Below, piece after piece: positions 25,923 through 34,113 of a stretch of 64,000 nucleotides of DNA (within the stretch, counting starts at the first letter, position 1; every line of letters begins with the position of its first letter). This stretch comes from Caulobacter flavus (GTDB lineage Bacteria; Pseudomonadota; Alphaproteobacteria; Caulobacterales; Caulobacteraceae): assembly GCF_003722335.1 (NCBI RefSeq), contig NZ_CP026100.1, positions 5,244,001 through 5,308,000 on the forward strand, written 5' to 3'. A program made the translations under genes and the position numbers. The notes under the pieces were generated by a model. The model ran no database searches, was not told where the DNA came from, and saw only the letters and a list, made by a program, of their open reading frames with translations.

Positions 25923-28184
25923 ATGAACCGCACTAAGGCTTTACTCGCCTCCACGACGCTCGTGGGAGGCGCGAAGCTTCTCGCGCTTATGGCTTCGATC
26001 GGCGTGTCGTGGGCAGTGACCGCCACGCCGGCCGCGGCCCAGTTCGTCTGCGCCGGCAGCGCGACGGGTTCGACGCCGGTGTCCGGCAGCGGGTCGGCCT
26101 CGGCCAACCAGCATGACGTCGTCTGCGGCATTTCCTCGGTCGCCCAGGGCGCGGCCACGGGCACGTCCGGCGGGGCAACCTCCATGGGCTTCGGCGCCTT
26201 CGCGCTGGGCGCCAACTCCACGACGATCGGCAGCTTCGCCGGCGCCTCCACCCCGGCCGCCGGGGTCACCAGCATCGGCGCGAACGCCAACGCCACCGGC
26301 GGCGCGGCGGGCACCTACAGCACCGCGATCGGCGCGGGGGCCGATCCCAACACCGGCAACCAGGTCATCTCGTCGGGCAACTACAGCGTCGCCATCGGCG
26401 GCGGCGACGGGGTCGGAGCCACGGCCGCGCGCTCGCTCGGCAACCTCAGCATCTCGATCGGCCCCAGCACCACCGCCTTCAGCACCAGCTCGTCCGTGGT
26501 CGGCTCCAACAGCTCGGCGACCGGCGACAACAGCGGCGTGTTCGGCTCCAGCTCCACCGTCAACGGCATCGGCGGCTACTCCATCGGCACGGGCAATACG
26601 CTGAACGGCGCCTCCAGCGCCCTCCTGGGCGCGGGCAACACCCTCAACGGCGGCAATACCGCCGGCTGGGGCGACAACGTCGCCGCCGTCGGCTCGAACA
26701 ACGTCGTCGGCTCCACCGCCAGCAGCGCCGGATCGTCGGTGCTGGGCCACAATGCGACCGTGAACGGGGCCAACGCCGTGGCGATCGGCAGCACGACCAC
26801 GGTGACGGGCGACAACGCCATCGCGATCGGCACGGGCGCCACCTCGAACGGATCGATCGCCATCGGCCAGGCCGCCGCGGCCGACTTCGGCAACACGGTG
26901 CTCGGCAACGGCGCCGCCGCCAACGCGGCGGCCAACGCCTCGGCGTTCGGCAACGGCTCGGTCGCCTCGGCGGCCAATTCGGTCGCCCTGGGCGCGGGCT
27001 CGGTGGCGGACCAGGCCAACACCGTCTCGGTGGGGGCGGTCGGCAGCGAACGCCGCGTCACCAACGTCGCGGCCGGCCTGATGGGTACCGACGCGGTCAA
27101 TCTCAGCCAGATGAACACCGCGATCTCGGCCAGCGAGACCAGCATCCTCAACCAGATGAACACGGCCATCGCCGCCAGCCAGACCAGCGTCAACGGCGGC
27201 AACAGCGCGGGCCGGCCCCAGGCCAGCGCCACCGGCGACGGCGCCTTCGCCGGCGCCTACGGCGCGGAGGCCACCGGCCAGGACTCGACCGCCATCGGCA
27301 ACAACGCCAAGGCCACCTTCGCCGGCGCGGTCGCGATCGGCGCGGGCGCCCAGGCCACGGCTGATCCCACCACGGCGGTCGGCACCCTGTCCACGGCCAG
27401 CGCCAACAACGCCTCGGCGTTCGGCGGCAACTCCACGGCTTCGGGCGAGAACTCGCTGGCCCTGGGTGAAAGCTCTACCGCCAGCGCCTTGGGCAGCGTC
27501 GCCGTCGGACGCGGGTCCAGCGCCAGCGCCGCCAACAGCGTCGCCCTCGGCACTGACTCGACCGCCACGCGCGGGGCGAACGTCGGCTATACCGCCTACG
27601 GCCTGACCGCCGCTCAGACCTCCGCCGGCGAGGTGTCGGTCGGCGCGGCCGGCGCGGCGCGCCAGATCACCAACGTCGCCGCCGGGTCGGCCCCGACCGA
27701 CGCGGCCAACGTCGCCCAGGTGCAGGGCGCGGTCACCCTGGCCAACACCTATACCAACACCCAGGTGGCCGCGGCGGTCACCACCGCCAACACCTACACC
27801 AACACCCAGGTGGCGGCCGGCGTCACCACCGCGCGGACCTACACCGACACACAGGTGGCGGCCGCCAGGAGCTATACCGACCAGAAGTTCGCCGACGCCA
27901 ACGCCTACACCGACAGCCGCTTCCAGGTGATGAGCGAGAGCAACACCAAGCTCCGCCGGCGCGCCGACAGCGGCACGGCGGCGGCCATGGCGCTGGCCGG
28001 CCTTCCCCAGCCCAGCTCGCCCGGCAAGAGCATCATCACGGGCGGCGTCGGCGCCTGGCGCAACGAGTCGGCCTTCGCCTTCGGCGCGGCGCACCGCTTC
28101 GACAGCGTCACCTTCCGGGTCGGCGGCGCCTTCGCCTCGCGCGGCGGCGGCGGCATGAACGCCGCGGTGGGCTACGAGTTCTAG
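25923..28184 (+). CDS. YadA-type trimeric autotransporter adhesin
   Basis: 753 residues. Signal peptide to about residue 38 (ending TATPAAAQ). A long passenger follows, built from short left-handed beta-roll head repeats of the form SxAIGxxA, for example AIGSTTTVTGDNAIAIGTGA and ALGESSTASALGSVAVGRGS. Neck-type motifs appear twice (VTNVAAGLMGTDAVNLSQM and ITNVAAGSAPTDAANVAQV). A heptad-like stalk of near-identical ANTYTNTQVAA units comes next, and a C-terminal YadA anchor (about residues 665-753) that ends GGMNAAVGYEF. Three chains form one outer-membrane barrel that displays the passenger, usually for attachment or aggregation. A small secreted protein follows after seven bases. The passenger is Ser/Ala/Asn/Thr-rich, unlike the neighbouring genes. 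Confidence 0.9.
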   Translation: MNRTKALLASTTLVGGAKLLALMASIGVSWAVTATPAAAQFVCAGSATGSTPVSGSGSASANQHDVVCGISSVAQGAATGTSGGATSMGFGAFALGANSTTIGSFAGASTPAAGVTSIGANANATGGAAGTYSTAIGAGADPNTGNQVISSGNYSVAIGGGDGVGATAARSLGNLSISIGPSTTAFSTSSSVVGSNSSATGDNSGVFGSSSTVNGIGGYSIGTGNTLNGASSALLGAGNTLNGGNTAGWGDNVAAVGSNNVVGSTASSAGSSVLGHNATVNGANAVAIGSTTTVTGDNAIAIGTGATSNGSIAIGQAAAADFGNTVLGNGAAANAAANASAFGNGSVASAANSVALGAGSVADQANTVSVGAVGSERRVTNVAAGLMGTDAVNLSQMNTAISASETSILNQMNTAIAASQTSVNGGNSAGRPQASATGDGAFAGAYGAEATGQDSTAIGNNAKATFAGAVAIGAGAQATADPTTAVGTLSTASANNASAFGGNSTASGENSLALGESSTASALGSVAVGRGSSASAANSVALGTDSTATRGANVGYTAYGLTAAQTSAGEVSVGAAGAARQITNVAAGSAPTDAANVAQVQGAVTLANTYTNTQVAAAVTTANTYTNTQVAAGVTTARTYTDTQVAAARSYTDQKFADANAYTDSRFQVMSESNTKLRRRADSGTAAAMALAGLPQPSSPGKSIITGGVGAWRNESAFAFGAAHRFDSVTFRVGGAFASRGGGGMNAAVGYEF
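27741..27875 (+). repeat. Tandem 45-bp repeats encoding the adhesin stalk
   Basis: Three consecutive 45-base units (27741-27785, 27786-27830 and a diverged 27831-27875) encode ANTYTNTQVAAAVTT, ANTYTNTQVAAGVTT and ARTYTDTQVAAARSY. The first two differ at only a few bases. Such units can expand or shrink by slippage or recombination and so change stalk length. Confidence 0.85.
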
Positions 28185-28191
28185 GCCCGGG

Positions 28192-28671
28192 ATGAACTCC
28201 AGTACCTGGTTGCGCCCTCTGCGGGCGTCTTTCCTGGCCCTGGCGTTGAGCGGTCTGGGCGGCGGCGCGTGCGCCGCCGCCCAAGCTGCGCCCAGCCTGG
28301 CGTCGGCACAGCAGACCGAAGCCGTCATCCTGACGCGATCGGCGCTCCTGGCGCTCGACCAGGCCAACAAGACCGGCAACTACACGGTGTTGCGGGATCT
28401 GGGCTCGTCGACCTTCCACGCCAACTCCGCCGCGAAGCTGTCGGAAGTGTTCGCCGACCTGCGCCGCCAGAACGTCGACATGTCCGCGACCCTGGCCCAG
28501 CCGCTGTCCTTCAACCCTCAGCCCGCCGTCGACGCGAAGGGACTGCTGCGTGTCGCCGGCGCCGTTCCCCTCGGCGCGCGCGTTCTCTACTTCCAGATCG
28601 CCTGGGCGCGCGAAGCCGGCGCCTGGCGGATCTACGGCATCGTCGTGACGGCCAGCGAGACGACGCCCTGA
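28192..28671 (+). CDS. Small secreted protein encoded with the adhesin
   Basis: 159 residues, unrecognised with certainty. An N-terminal signal peptide (RASFLALALSGLGGGACAAA) is followed by a compact domain with alternating strands (VILTRSALLALDQANKTGNY, GLLRVAGAVPLGARVLYFQI, WRIYGIVVTA). The pattern resembles an NTF2-like fold, but this is inference. The start codon is seven bases after the adhesin stop, and a strong terminator follows, so the two genes form an operon. A periplasmic role in adhesin assembly, comparable to the SadB-type accessory lipoproteins of other trimeric autotransporters, is possible but not supported by sequence similarity I can see. Confidence 0.7.
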   Translation: MNSSTWLRPLRASFLALALSGLGGGACAAAQAAPSLASAQQTEAVILTRSALLALDQANKTGNYTVLRDLGSSTFHANSAAKLSEVFADLRRQNVDMSATLAQPLSFNPQPAVDAKGLLRVAGAVPLGARVLYFQIAWAREAGAWRIYGIVVTASETTP

Positions 28672-28698
28672 GCGGCGCCTGCCAAGGCTCGAAAGGAA

Positions 28699-28733
28699 AA
28701 GGGCGCGGTCCTCGCGGACCGCGCCCTTCTCAT
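28699..28733 (+). terminator. Rho-independent terminator of the adhesin operon
   Basis: GGGCGCGGTCC-TCGC-GGACCGCGCCC, a perfect 11-bp stem with a tetraloop, followed by TTCTC. On the minus strand CCTTTTCC follows, so it could also stop transcripts from the convergent chemoreceptor gene. Confidence 0.8.
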
Positions 28734-28755
28734 GTCTTCGGAGACTGAACCGCCC

Positions 28756-30303
28756 TCACCGCCCCGGGCGGGCGAAGGCCGCGACCTTGGCCCGGGCCGC
28801 GTGCACCGGGTGCTCCGGCTCGGCGTAGCGGGCCTGGGCGGGCTGGGCCGCGCCGCCGATGCGGAAGCCGCCCACGTGGTTGGCCAGGTCCGCCGCCTCG
28901 GCCCGCAGCGCGCGGGTGGCGTCGGTCGAGCGCTGGGCCATGGCGGTGTTGCGCTGGGTGACCTGGTCGAGCTGGCCGACGGCGCTGTTGACCTCGTTGA
29001 GGGCGCTGGCCTGCTCGTTGGCCGAGGCCGCGATCTCGTTGACCAGGCTGTCGATGGCGCCGACCTTGTCGACGATGCCGCGCAGGGCGTCGCCCGTCTG
29101 GCGCACCAGCTCGACGCCCTCGCCGACCTGGCGGCTGGAGTCGGAGATCAGGCTCTTGATCTCCTTGGCCGCCTCGGCCGAGCGCTGGGCCAGGGCCCGG
29201 ACTTCCTGCGCCACGACCGCGAAGCCCTTGCCCGCGTCGCCGGCGCGCGCGGCCTCGACGCCGGCGTTCAGGGCCAGGAGGTTGGTCTGGAAGGCGATCT
29301 CGTCGATGACGCCCAGGATGTGGTTGACCTGGTTGGACGAGCTTTCGATCTGGCTCATGGCCTCGGCGGCGCGGGTCACCACGGCGCCCGAGCGCTGAGC
29401 CTCGGTGGCCGCCTCGCCGACGCGCGAGGAGACCTCGCGGGCGCTCTGGGCGGTCTTGGCGACGGTCGAGGTCAGCTGTTCGACGGCGGCGGCGGTCTCT
29501 TCCAGGGTCGCGGCCTGCTGCTCGCTGCGCATGGCCAGGTCGTCGGCGGCCGAGGCGATCTCGTCGGCGCCCGAACGGATGCCGCGGGTGGCGCGGTCGA
29601 CCGCGCCCATGGCTTCGGCCAGGGCCGCTGCGGCCTGGTCGAAGTCGGACTTCAGGCTGACGAACTCGGGCGACAGGGCGCCGTCGACGCGGGCCGACAG
29701 GTCGCCGGCCGCCAGGCGCGACAGGGCCTCGCCCACCGCGCGCACGGCGTCGGCCTGGCGCTGCTCGGCGCTGGCGCGCTCGGCTTCCAGCTGGTCGCGT
29801 TCGTCCTGCAGCAGCTCCAGATAGGTCGAGATGGCCAGGTCCATGTCCAGCATGACGGCCTTGTTCAGCGCCACCAGGCCGTCGGCCAGGTCGCTGTCGT
29901 TCTTGGCGCTGGCGAACAGGCCCTTGGCCCGCTTTTCGACCATGGCGCGGATCAGCTTCTCGGCCACCAGGGCGTAGCCGCCGATGTACCAGCGCGGCTC
30001 CAGGCCGATAACGGCGTGAGCCTTGCCGATGCGGGCGACGTCCTGCTGGTAGTCGGCGCCGTAGTCGGCGTTGGCCAGGCGCCGCCAGTGCGAGGACTGG
30101 CGGCCCTGGGCGTTGCTGATGTGGGCGTCGCTCGAGAACATCCTGCGCGTCTCGGGGAAGGCCCGGACCTGCGCGTAGAACGAGTCCAGCGCGCCGTTGA
30201 TCTCGGCGTCGATCACCGGCTTGGCGGCGCGCAGGGCGGCGCGATCCTTGTGGTCGAAGCGCATGAAGCTCATGCGCTGGTCGAGCTGGTTCTGCGCGCT
30301 CAT
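28756..30303 (-). CDS. Globin-coupled methyl-accepting chemotaxis protein (aerotaxis-type sensor)
   Basis: 515 residues from ATG 30303 (MSAQNQLDQRMSF); an upstream extension of 21 codons is unlikely. No membrane segment is present, so it is a cytosolic receptor. Residues about 12-165 form a globin-coupled sensor (protoglobin) domain. The proximal haem histidine is His96 in IGKAHAVIGLEPRWYIGGY. A HAMP-like linker (GEALSRLAAGDLSARVDG) and a full signalling domain follow, with hairpin tip IDEIAFQTNLLALNAGVEAA. The arrangement matches HemAT-type oxygen sensors that signal through CheA/CheW. No other che gene is nearby. A near-consensus CtrA site lies 56 bases upstream of the start. Confidence 0.93.
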   Translation of the reverse strand: MSAQNQLDQRMSFMRFDHKDRAALRAAKPVIDAEINGALDSFYAQVRAFPETRRMFSSDAHISNAQGRQSSHWRRLANADYGADYQQDVARIGKAHAVIGLEPRWYIGGYALVAEKLIRAMVEKRAKGLFASAKNDSDLADGLVALNKAVMLDMDLAISTYLELLQDERDQLEAERASAEQRQADAVRAVGEALSRLAAGDLSARVDGALSPEFVSLKSDFDQAAAALAEAMGAVDRATRGIRSGADEIASAADDLAMRSEQQAATLEETAAAVEQLTSTVAKTAQSAREVSSRVGEAATEAQRSGAVVTRAAEAMSQIESSSNQVNHILGVIDEIAFQTNLLALNAGVEAARAGDAGKGFAVVAQEVRALAQRSAEAAKEIKSLISDSSRQVGEGVELVRQTGDALRGIVDKVGAIDSLVNEIAASANEQASALNEVNSAVGQLDQVTQRNTAMAQRSTDATRALRAEAADLANHVGGFRIGGAAQPAQARYAEPEHPVHAARAKVAAFARPGR

Positions 30304-30358
30304 GCCGACACCCCTGGTCACTGGAAATCCTGATCGGAAGAGCCGTGACGGCAATTCA

Positions 30359-30373
30359 TTAACCAAGATTGAA
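30359..30373 (-). promoter_or_regulatory. Near-consensus CtrA box before the globin chemoreceptor
   Basis: TTAACCAAGATTGAA has a TTAA half-site, the exact seven-base spacer and TGAA instead of TTAA in the second half. The first half extends to TTAACCA, the preferred CtrA half-site. Caulobacter CtrA is known to control flagellar and chemotaxis genes. Confidence 0.4.
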
Positions 30374-30428
30374 ACCCGGGCGGGTTCCTACGCAAAAGCC
30401 GTAAAACCAGCGCGCCTGCGGCGTCCGG

Positions 30429-31964
30429 TCACGCCGTCCAGAGGTAGCGCCAGGTCTCCGACACGGGCTTGCCGTCGCGGGTCAGGCGCAGGCTGAGTTC
30501 GGCCTGCCTGCCGGTCGGCTTGAGGCCGAACGCCGCCCGCACGGTGGCCGCCCGCGGATAGGGCGTGACGTTGCTCCAGGTGGTCTCGCCGCCCTTGGCC
30601 TCGATCTCCAGCTTCACCCCGTCCAGCCCGTCGGCCAGCATCGGGCCCGACAGGTCGATGGTGAACATCCGCAGGCCGTCCTGGGCGTCGGCGCCGGTGC
30701 GGGTGCGCACCACCCTCGCCTCGCCGTCGCCCAGCCGCTCGCCGCCCCAGTGCAGGCGGTAGGACAAGTCCACGCGCGAGCCGGCCTCCCAGGGGGCGTC
30801 GGGCCGCCAGAACACGGCGATGTTGTCGTCGCTCTCCTTGCGGGTGGCCAGTTCGGCCAGCACCACCGCGCCCTTGCCCCAGGCGCCGACGGGCTCGACC
30901 CACAGGCTGGGCCGCAGGTCGTAGCGCGCCTCCAGGTCGCCGTAGTCCTCCAGCCGCCGGGCCCGCTGCACCAGGCCGAAGCCCCGCGGGTTCTCGTCCT
31001 GGAAGTACGACAGGCGGTGGGCGGTCGGGTTGGTCAGCGGCCGCCAGATCTGCTCGCCGGTGCCGGTCAGCATGGCCAGGCCGTCGCTGTCGTGCACGGC
31101 GGTGCGGAAGTCGTCGCCGCGCGGCCCGTCCGAGACGTTGAACAGGAACATGCTGCTCTGGGCCGCCACGCCCATCTTCGTCATCTTCACGCGCGGGAAG
31201 ATCGTGGCCGTGACGTCGAAGACGACCGTCTGGCCGGGCCGGATCACGAAGCTGTACGCCCCCGTGCAGCTGGGGCTGTCCATAAGGGCGTGGACGATCA
31301 CCGTCTCGGCGCCGTCGGCCGGACGCTCCAGCCAGAAGCGCTCGAAGCTGGGGAACTCCTCGTTGGGCTCGCCGGCGCCGATCGCCAACCCGCGCGACGA
31401 CAGGCCGTAGAACTGGTCGCGGCCCAGGCTGCGGAAGTAGCTCGCGCCCTGGAAGACGGCGATCTCGTCCAGCTTGTCGCCCCGGTTCAGCGGCCACAGC
31501 AGGCGCAGACCCGAAAAGCCGCCGATGGCCTTGGCCGCCCCGGCGTGCTCGCCCGGCACGTCGAACATCTCCGGATCGAACGGCACCGCCCGCGCCACGC
31601 CGCCCTCGACCTCGTAGATCGGGAAGACGCGGGGATAGAGGTAAGCCGGCGGGAAGAACTCGGCCCGGAACGGCGGCTGGCGGTCGGCCCACAGGGCGTG
31701 CTCGCCGCGGAATCGGATGCGGAAATATTCGTCGTAGGAAAGGCCCGCCAGGCCCTTGTCGCCGCCCGCGGCCGGCGCGCGATAGGGTTTTCTGGCCAGG
31801 CTCTCGGCCATGCCGCGCAGGATGTCGGGCGAAAACGCCTCGCCATCGTTACCCGTGGAGGACGGCGCGGTTTGCGCCGCAACAAGCCGAGGCAGCATGG
31901 CCATCAGCGCTCCGAGAGACAGCGTGCCGAGCGCGCCGCGCCGGCTGACAGAAGCAAATTCCAT
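30429..31964 (-). CDS. Periplasmic glucan biosynthesis protein, MdoG/OpgD family
   Basis: 511 residues. The leader MEFASVSRRGALGTLSLGAL is a Tat-type signal, which distinguishes OpgD from Sec-exported OpgG in E. coli. The mature protein follows the MdoG family from end to end: SYDEYFRIRFRGEHALWADR, GASYFRSLGRDQFYGLSSRG, FPSFERFWLERPADGAETV, YFQDENPRGFGLVQRARRLE and DLRPSLWVEPVGAWGKGAVV. These proteins shape osmoregulated periplasmic glucans; OpgD and OpgG of E. coli are glucan hydrolases. No OpgH synthase is present in this window. The gene is divergent from the Mla-type operon, 221 bases away. Confidence 0.9.
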   Translation of the reverse strand: MEFASVSRRGALGTLSLGALMAMLPRLVAAQTAPSSTGNDGEAFSPDILRGMAESLARKPYRAPAAGGDKGLAGLSYDEYFRIRFRGEHALWADRQPPFRAEFFPPAYLYPRVFPIYEVEGGVARAVPFDPEMFDVPGEHAGAAKAIGGFSGLRLLWPLNRGDKLDEIAVFQGASYFRSLGRDQFYGLSSRGLAIGAGEPNEEFPSFERFWLERPADGAETVIVHALMDSPSCTGAYSFVIRPGQTVVFDVTATIFPRVKMTKMGVAAQSSMFLFNVSDGPRGDDFRTAVHDSDGLAMLTGTGEQIWRPLTNPTAHRLSYFQDENPRGFGLVQRARRLEDYGDLEARYDLRPSLWVEPVGAWGKGAVVLAELATRKESDDNIAVFWRPDAPWEAGSRVDLSYRLHWGGERLGDGEARVVRTRTGADAQDGLRMFTIDLSGPMLADGLDGVKLEIEAKGGETTWSNVTPYPRAATVRAAFGLKPTGRQAELSLRLTRDGKPVSETWRYLWTA

Positions 31965-32121
31965 GCGGCCCTTCTATGCCGCGCGCCCGGGCGACGCTAC
32001 AAACCGAGCGTTGGATTATCGCCAGTTGACGGCGTCTTTGCGGCGGCGCCGCATAAAGCTGCAAGCCTGTTTGTCCGTGTTCGGCCACGATCATGACGCA
32101 ACAAGCTGCGCCTTGAAGCGT

Positions 32122-32151
32122 TTGAGCCGGCGACACTGTCCCTGCTAGGCT
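32122..32151 (+). promoter_or_regulatory. Putative promoter of the Mla-type operon
   Basis: TTGAGC (32122-32127) and GCTAGGCT (32144-32151) resemble the Caulobacter vegetative pattern TTGACGS / GCTANAWC. The leader to the ATG at 32186 would be about 30 bases and includes GAGGGG as ribosome site. Confidence 0.4.
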
Positions 32152-32185
32152 GGGCGTGCGTGGTAACGAGGGGTAAGCGCAGTAG

Positions 32186-33301
32186 ATGGGCGTGCCGGCG
32201 GAATTCACCCTGGACGACAAGGACGGCGGCAAGTCCGTCGTGCTTTCCGGGGACTGGACGGCGCGCGGCATGGCCGACGCCGGCCTGCGACTCGCCGAGG
32301 CCATGAAGGGCTCCGAGTCGTTCGACCTCGACCTCACCGGCATGAACCGCTGCGACACGGCCGGCGCCTACGCCATCATCCGCGCCGCCGACGGCCGGCT
32401 GACCAGCGGCAACGTCAAGGCCCGTCCCCAGACCCTGCGCCTGCTGGAGCTGGTCGGCGAGGCGACCCAGGCCGAATGCCCGCCCGACAACCGCCTGCAC
32501 GGCGTCGTCGCCCTGCTCGACCGCATCGGCCGGGGCCTGTTCGACCTGCTGCGCGACGGCTACGGCACGCTGATCTTCCTGGGCCACCTGCTGACCGCCA
32601 TCGCCCGCTGCGCCGTCGATCCGCGCAAGATCCGCTGGGCGCCGATCGTCTCCCTGGCCGAGCGCGCGGGCCTGGACGCCATGCCGATCGTGGCCACCAC
32701 CACCTTCTTCATCGGCGCGGTCGTGGCCCTGCTGGGCGCCAATCTGCTGACCGACTTCGGCGCCCAGGTGTTCAGCGTCGAGCTGATCGGCGTGTCGGTG
32801 CTGCGCGAGTTCAACATCCTGATCACCGCCATCCTGCTGGCCGGCCGCTCGGCCTCCAGCTTCGCCGCGGAGATCGGCTCGATGAAGATGAACCAGGAGA
32901 TCGACGCCATGCAGGTCATCGGCGTCGACCCGTACGAGGCCCTGGTCCTGCCGCGCTTCGCGGCCCTCCTGATCACCATCCCGCTGCTGACCTTCGTGGC
33001 CACCCTGGCGGGCCTGGCCGGCGGCATCGTCGTGGTCTGGGTGGTGCTGGACCTGTCGCCCAGCTTCTTCCTGCAGCGGATGACCGACTATGTGGGCGCC
33101 ACCCACTTCTGGATCGGCATGTCCAAGGCGCCGGTCATGGCCATGGTCATCGCCGCCATCGGCTGCCGCCAGGGCATGGAGGTCGGCAACGACGTCGAGT
33201 CCCTGGGCCGGCGCGTCACCGCCGCCGTCGTCCACGCCATCTTCGCCATCATCCTGATCGATGCGATCTTCGCGTTGCTCTACATGGAGCTGAACGTATG
33301 A
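32186..33301 (+). CDS. MlaE-type lipid ABC transporter permease with N-terminal STAS domain
   Basis: 371 residues. Residues about 1-100 form a STAS-like domain (VLSGDWTARGMADAGL, FDLDLTGMNRCDTAGAYAI), the role played by the separate MlaB protein in E. coli. Residues about 125-371 are the MlaE permease: IVATTTFFIGAVVALLGANL, EFNILITAILLAGRSASSFA, the conserved EIGSMKMNQEIDAMQVIG and a C-terminal IGCRQGMEVGNDVESLGRRV. The complex moves phospholipids or similar lipids between inner and outer membranes. The stop overlaps the ATP-binding gene as ATGA. Fusion of STAS to MlaE replaces a stand-alone MlaB here. Confidence 0.92.
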   Translation: MGVPAEFTLDDKDGGKSVVLSGDWTARGMADAGLRLAEAMKGSESFDLDLTGMNRCDTAGAYAIIRAADGRLTSGNVKARPQTLRLLELVGEATQAECPPDNRLHGVVALLDRIGRGLFDLLRDGYGTLIFLGHLLTAIARCAVDPRKIRWAPIVSLAERAGLDAMPIVATTTFFIGAVVALLGANLLTDFGAQVFSVELIGVSVLREFNILITAILLAGRSASSFAAEIGSMKMNQEIDAMQVIGVDPYEALVLPRFAALLITIPLLTFVATLAGLAGGIVVVWVVLDLSPSFFLQRMTDYVGATHFWIGMSKAPVMAMVIAAIGCRQGMEVGNDVESLGRRVTAAVVHAIFAIILIDAIFALLYMELNV

Positions 33302-34113
33302 AGACGGCGCACGCCCCCTCGCCCGCCCCGGCCGAGGCCGCCCCGCCGATCCAGGTCGACGGCCTGGTTTCGCGCTTCGGCGACAACGTCGTGCACGACG
33401 ACCTCGACCTCACCGTCGAGCGCGGCGAGGTGCTGGGCGTCGTCGGCGGCTCGGGCACCGGCAAGTCGGTGCTGCTCAACAGCATCATCGGCCTGAAGAA
33501 CCCCGACGGCGGCGTCATCCGCCTGTTCGGCGAGGACATGCAGGAAGCCTCCCGCCGCAAGTGGACGGCGCTGGAGCGCCGCTGGGGCGTTCTGTTCCAG
33601 CAGGGCGCGCTGTTCTCGAACCTGACCGTGCGCGAGAACGTCGCCGCCCCGCTGTTCGAGCACACCCGCCTGCCCAAGAGCGAGATCCTGGAACTGGCCG
33701 ACCTGAAGATCGCCCTGACCGGCCTGCCGCCCCGGGCCGGCGCGCTGAAGCCGGCCGAGCTGTCGGGCGGCATGCGCAAGCGGGCGGGCCTGGCCCGCGC
33801 CCTGGCGCTGGACCCCGAGCTGCTGTTCCTCGACGAGCCCACCGCCGGCCTCGACCCGATCGGCGCGGCGGCCTTCGACGAGCTGATCAAGGACCTGTCC
33901 GACAGCCTCGACCTGACGGTGTTCATGATCACCCACGACCTGGACAGCCTCTACACCATCACCGACCGCGTCGCCGTGCTGGCCGACAAGAAGGTGATCG
34001 CCAAGGCCCCGGTCGAGGAGCTCGAGCACTCCGACCACCCCTGGATCAAGGAATACTTCCTGGGCCCGCGCGGACGCGCGGCCGGGAAAGCCGCTACGGC
34101 GAGGAGCCGCTGA
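33298..34113 (+). CDS. MlaF-type ABC transporter ATP-binding protein
   Basis: 271 residues. Complete ABC ATPase: Walker A GGSGTGKSVLL, Q-loop VLFQQGALFSNLTVRENVA, signature LSGGMRKRAGLARALAL, Walker B LLFLDEPTAGLDP and H-loop FMITHDLD. The VLFQQGALFSNLTV form is typical of MlaF/Ttg2A rather than sugar or amino-acid importers. It powers the lipid transporter formed with the upstream permease. Start and stop overlap both neighbours (ATGA and TGATG), showing strict coupling. Confidence 0.93.
   Translation: MKTAHAPSPAPAEAAPPIQVDGLVSRFGDNVVHDDLDLTVERGEVLGVVGGSGTGKSVLLNSIIGLKNPDGGVIRLFGEDMQEASRRKWTALERRWGVLFQQGALFSNLTVRENVAAPLFEHTRLPKSEILELADLKIALTGLPPRAGALKPAELSGGMRKRAGLARALALDPELLFLDEPTAGLDPIGAAAFDELIKDLSDSLDLTVFMITHDLDSLYTITDRVAVLADKKVIAKAPVEELEHSDHPWIKEYFLGPRGRAAGKAATARSR

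Noticed and set aside
25941..28379. 812-codon minus-strand frame opposite the adhesin
   Set aside because: Repetitive Gly/Ala/Val/Asp/Arg sequence mirrors the adhesin repeats; no domain and no ribosome site. Antisense shadow.
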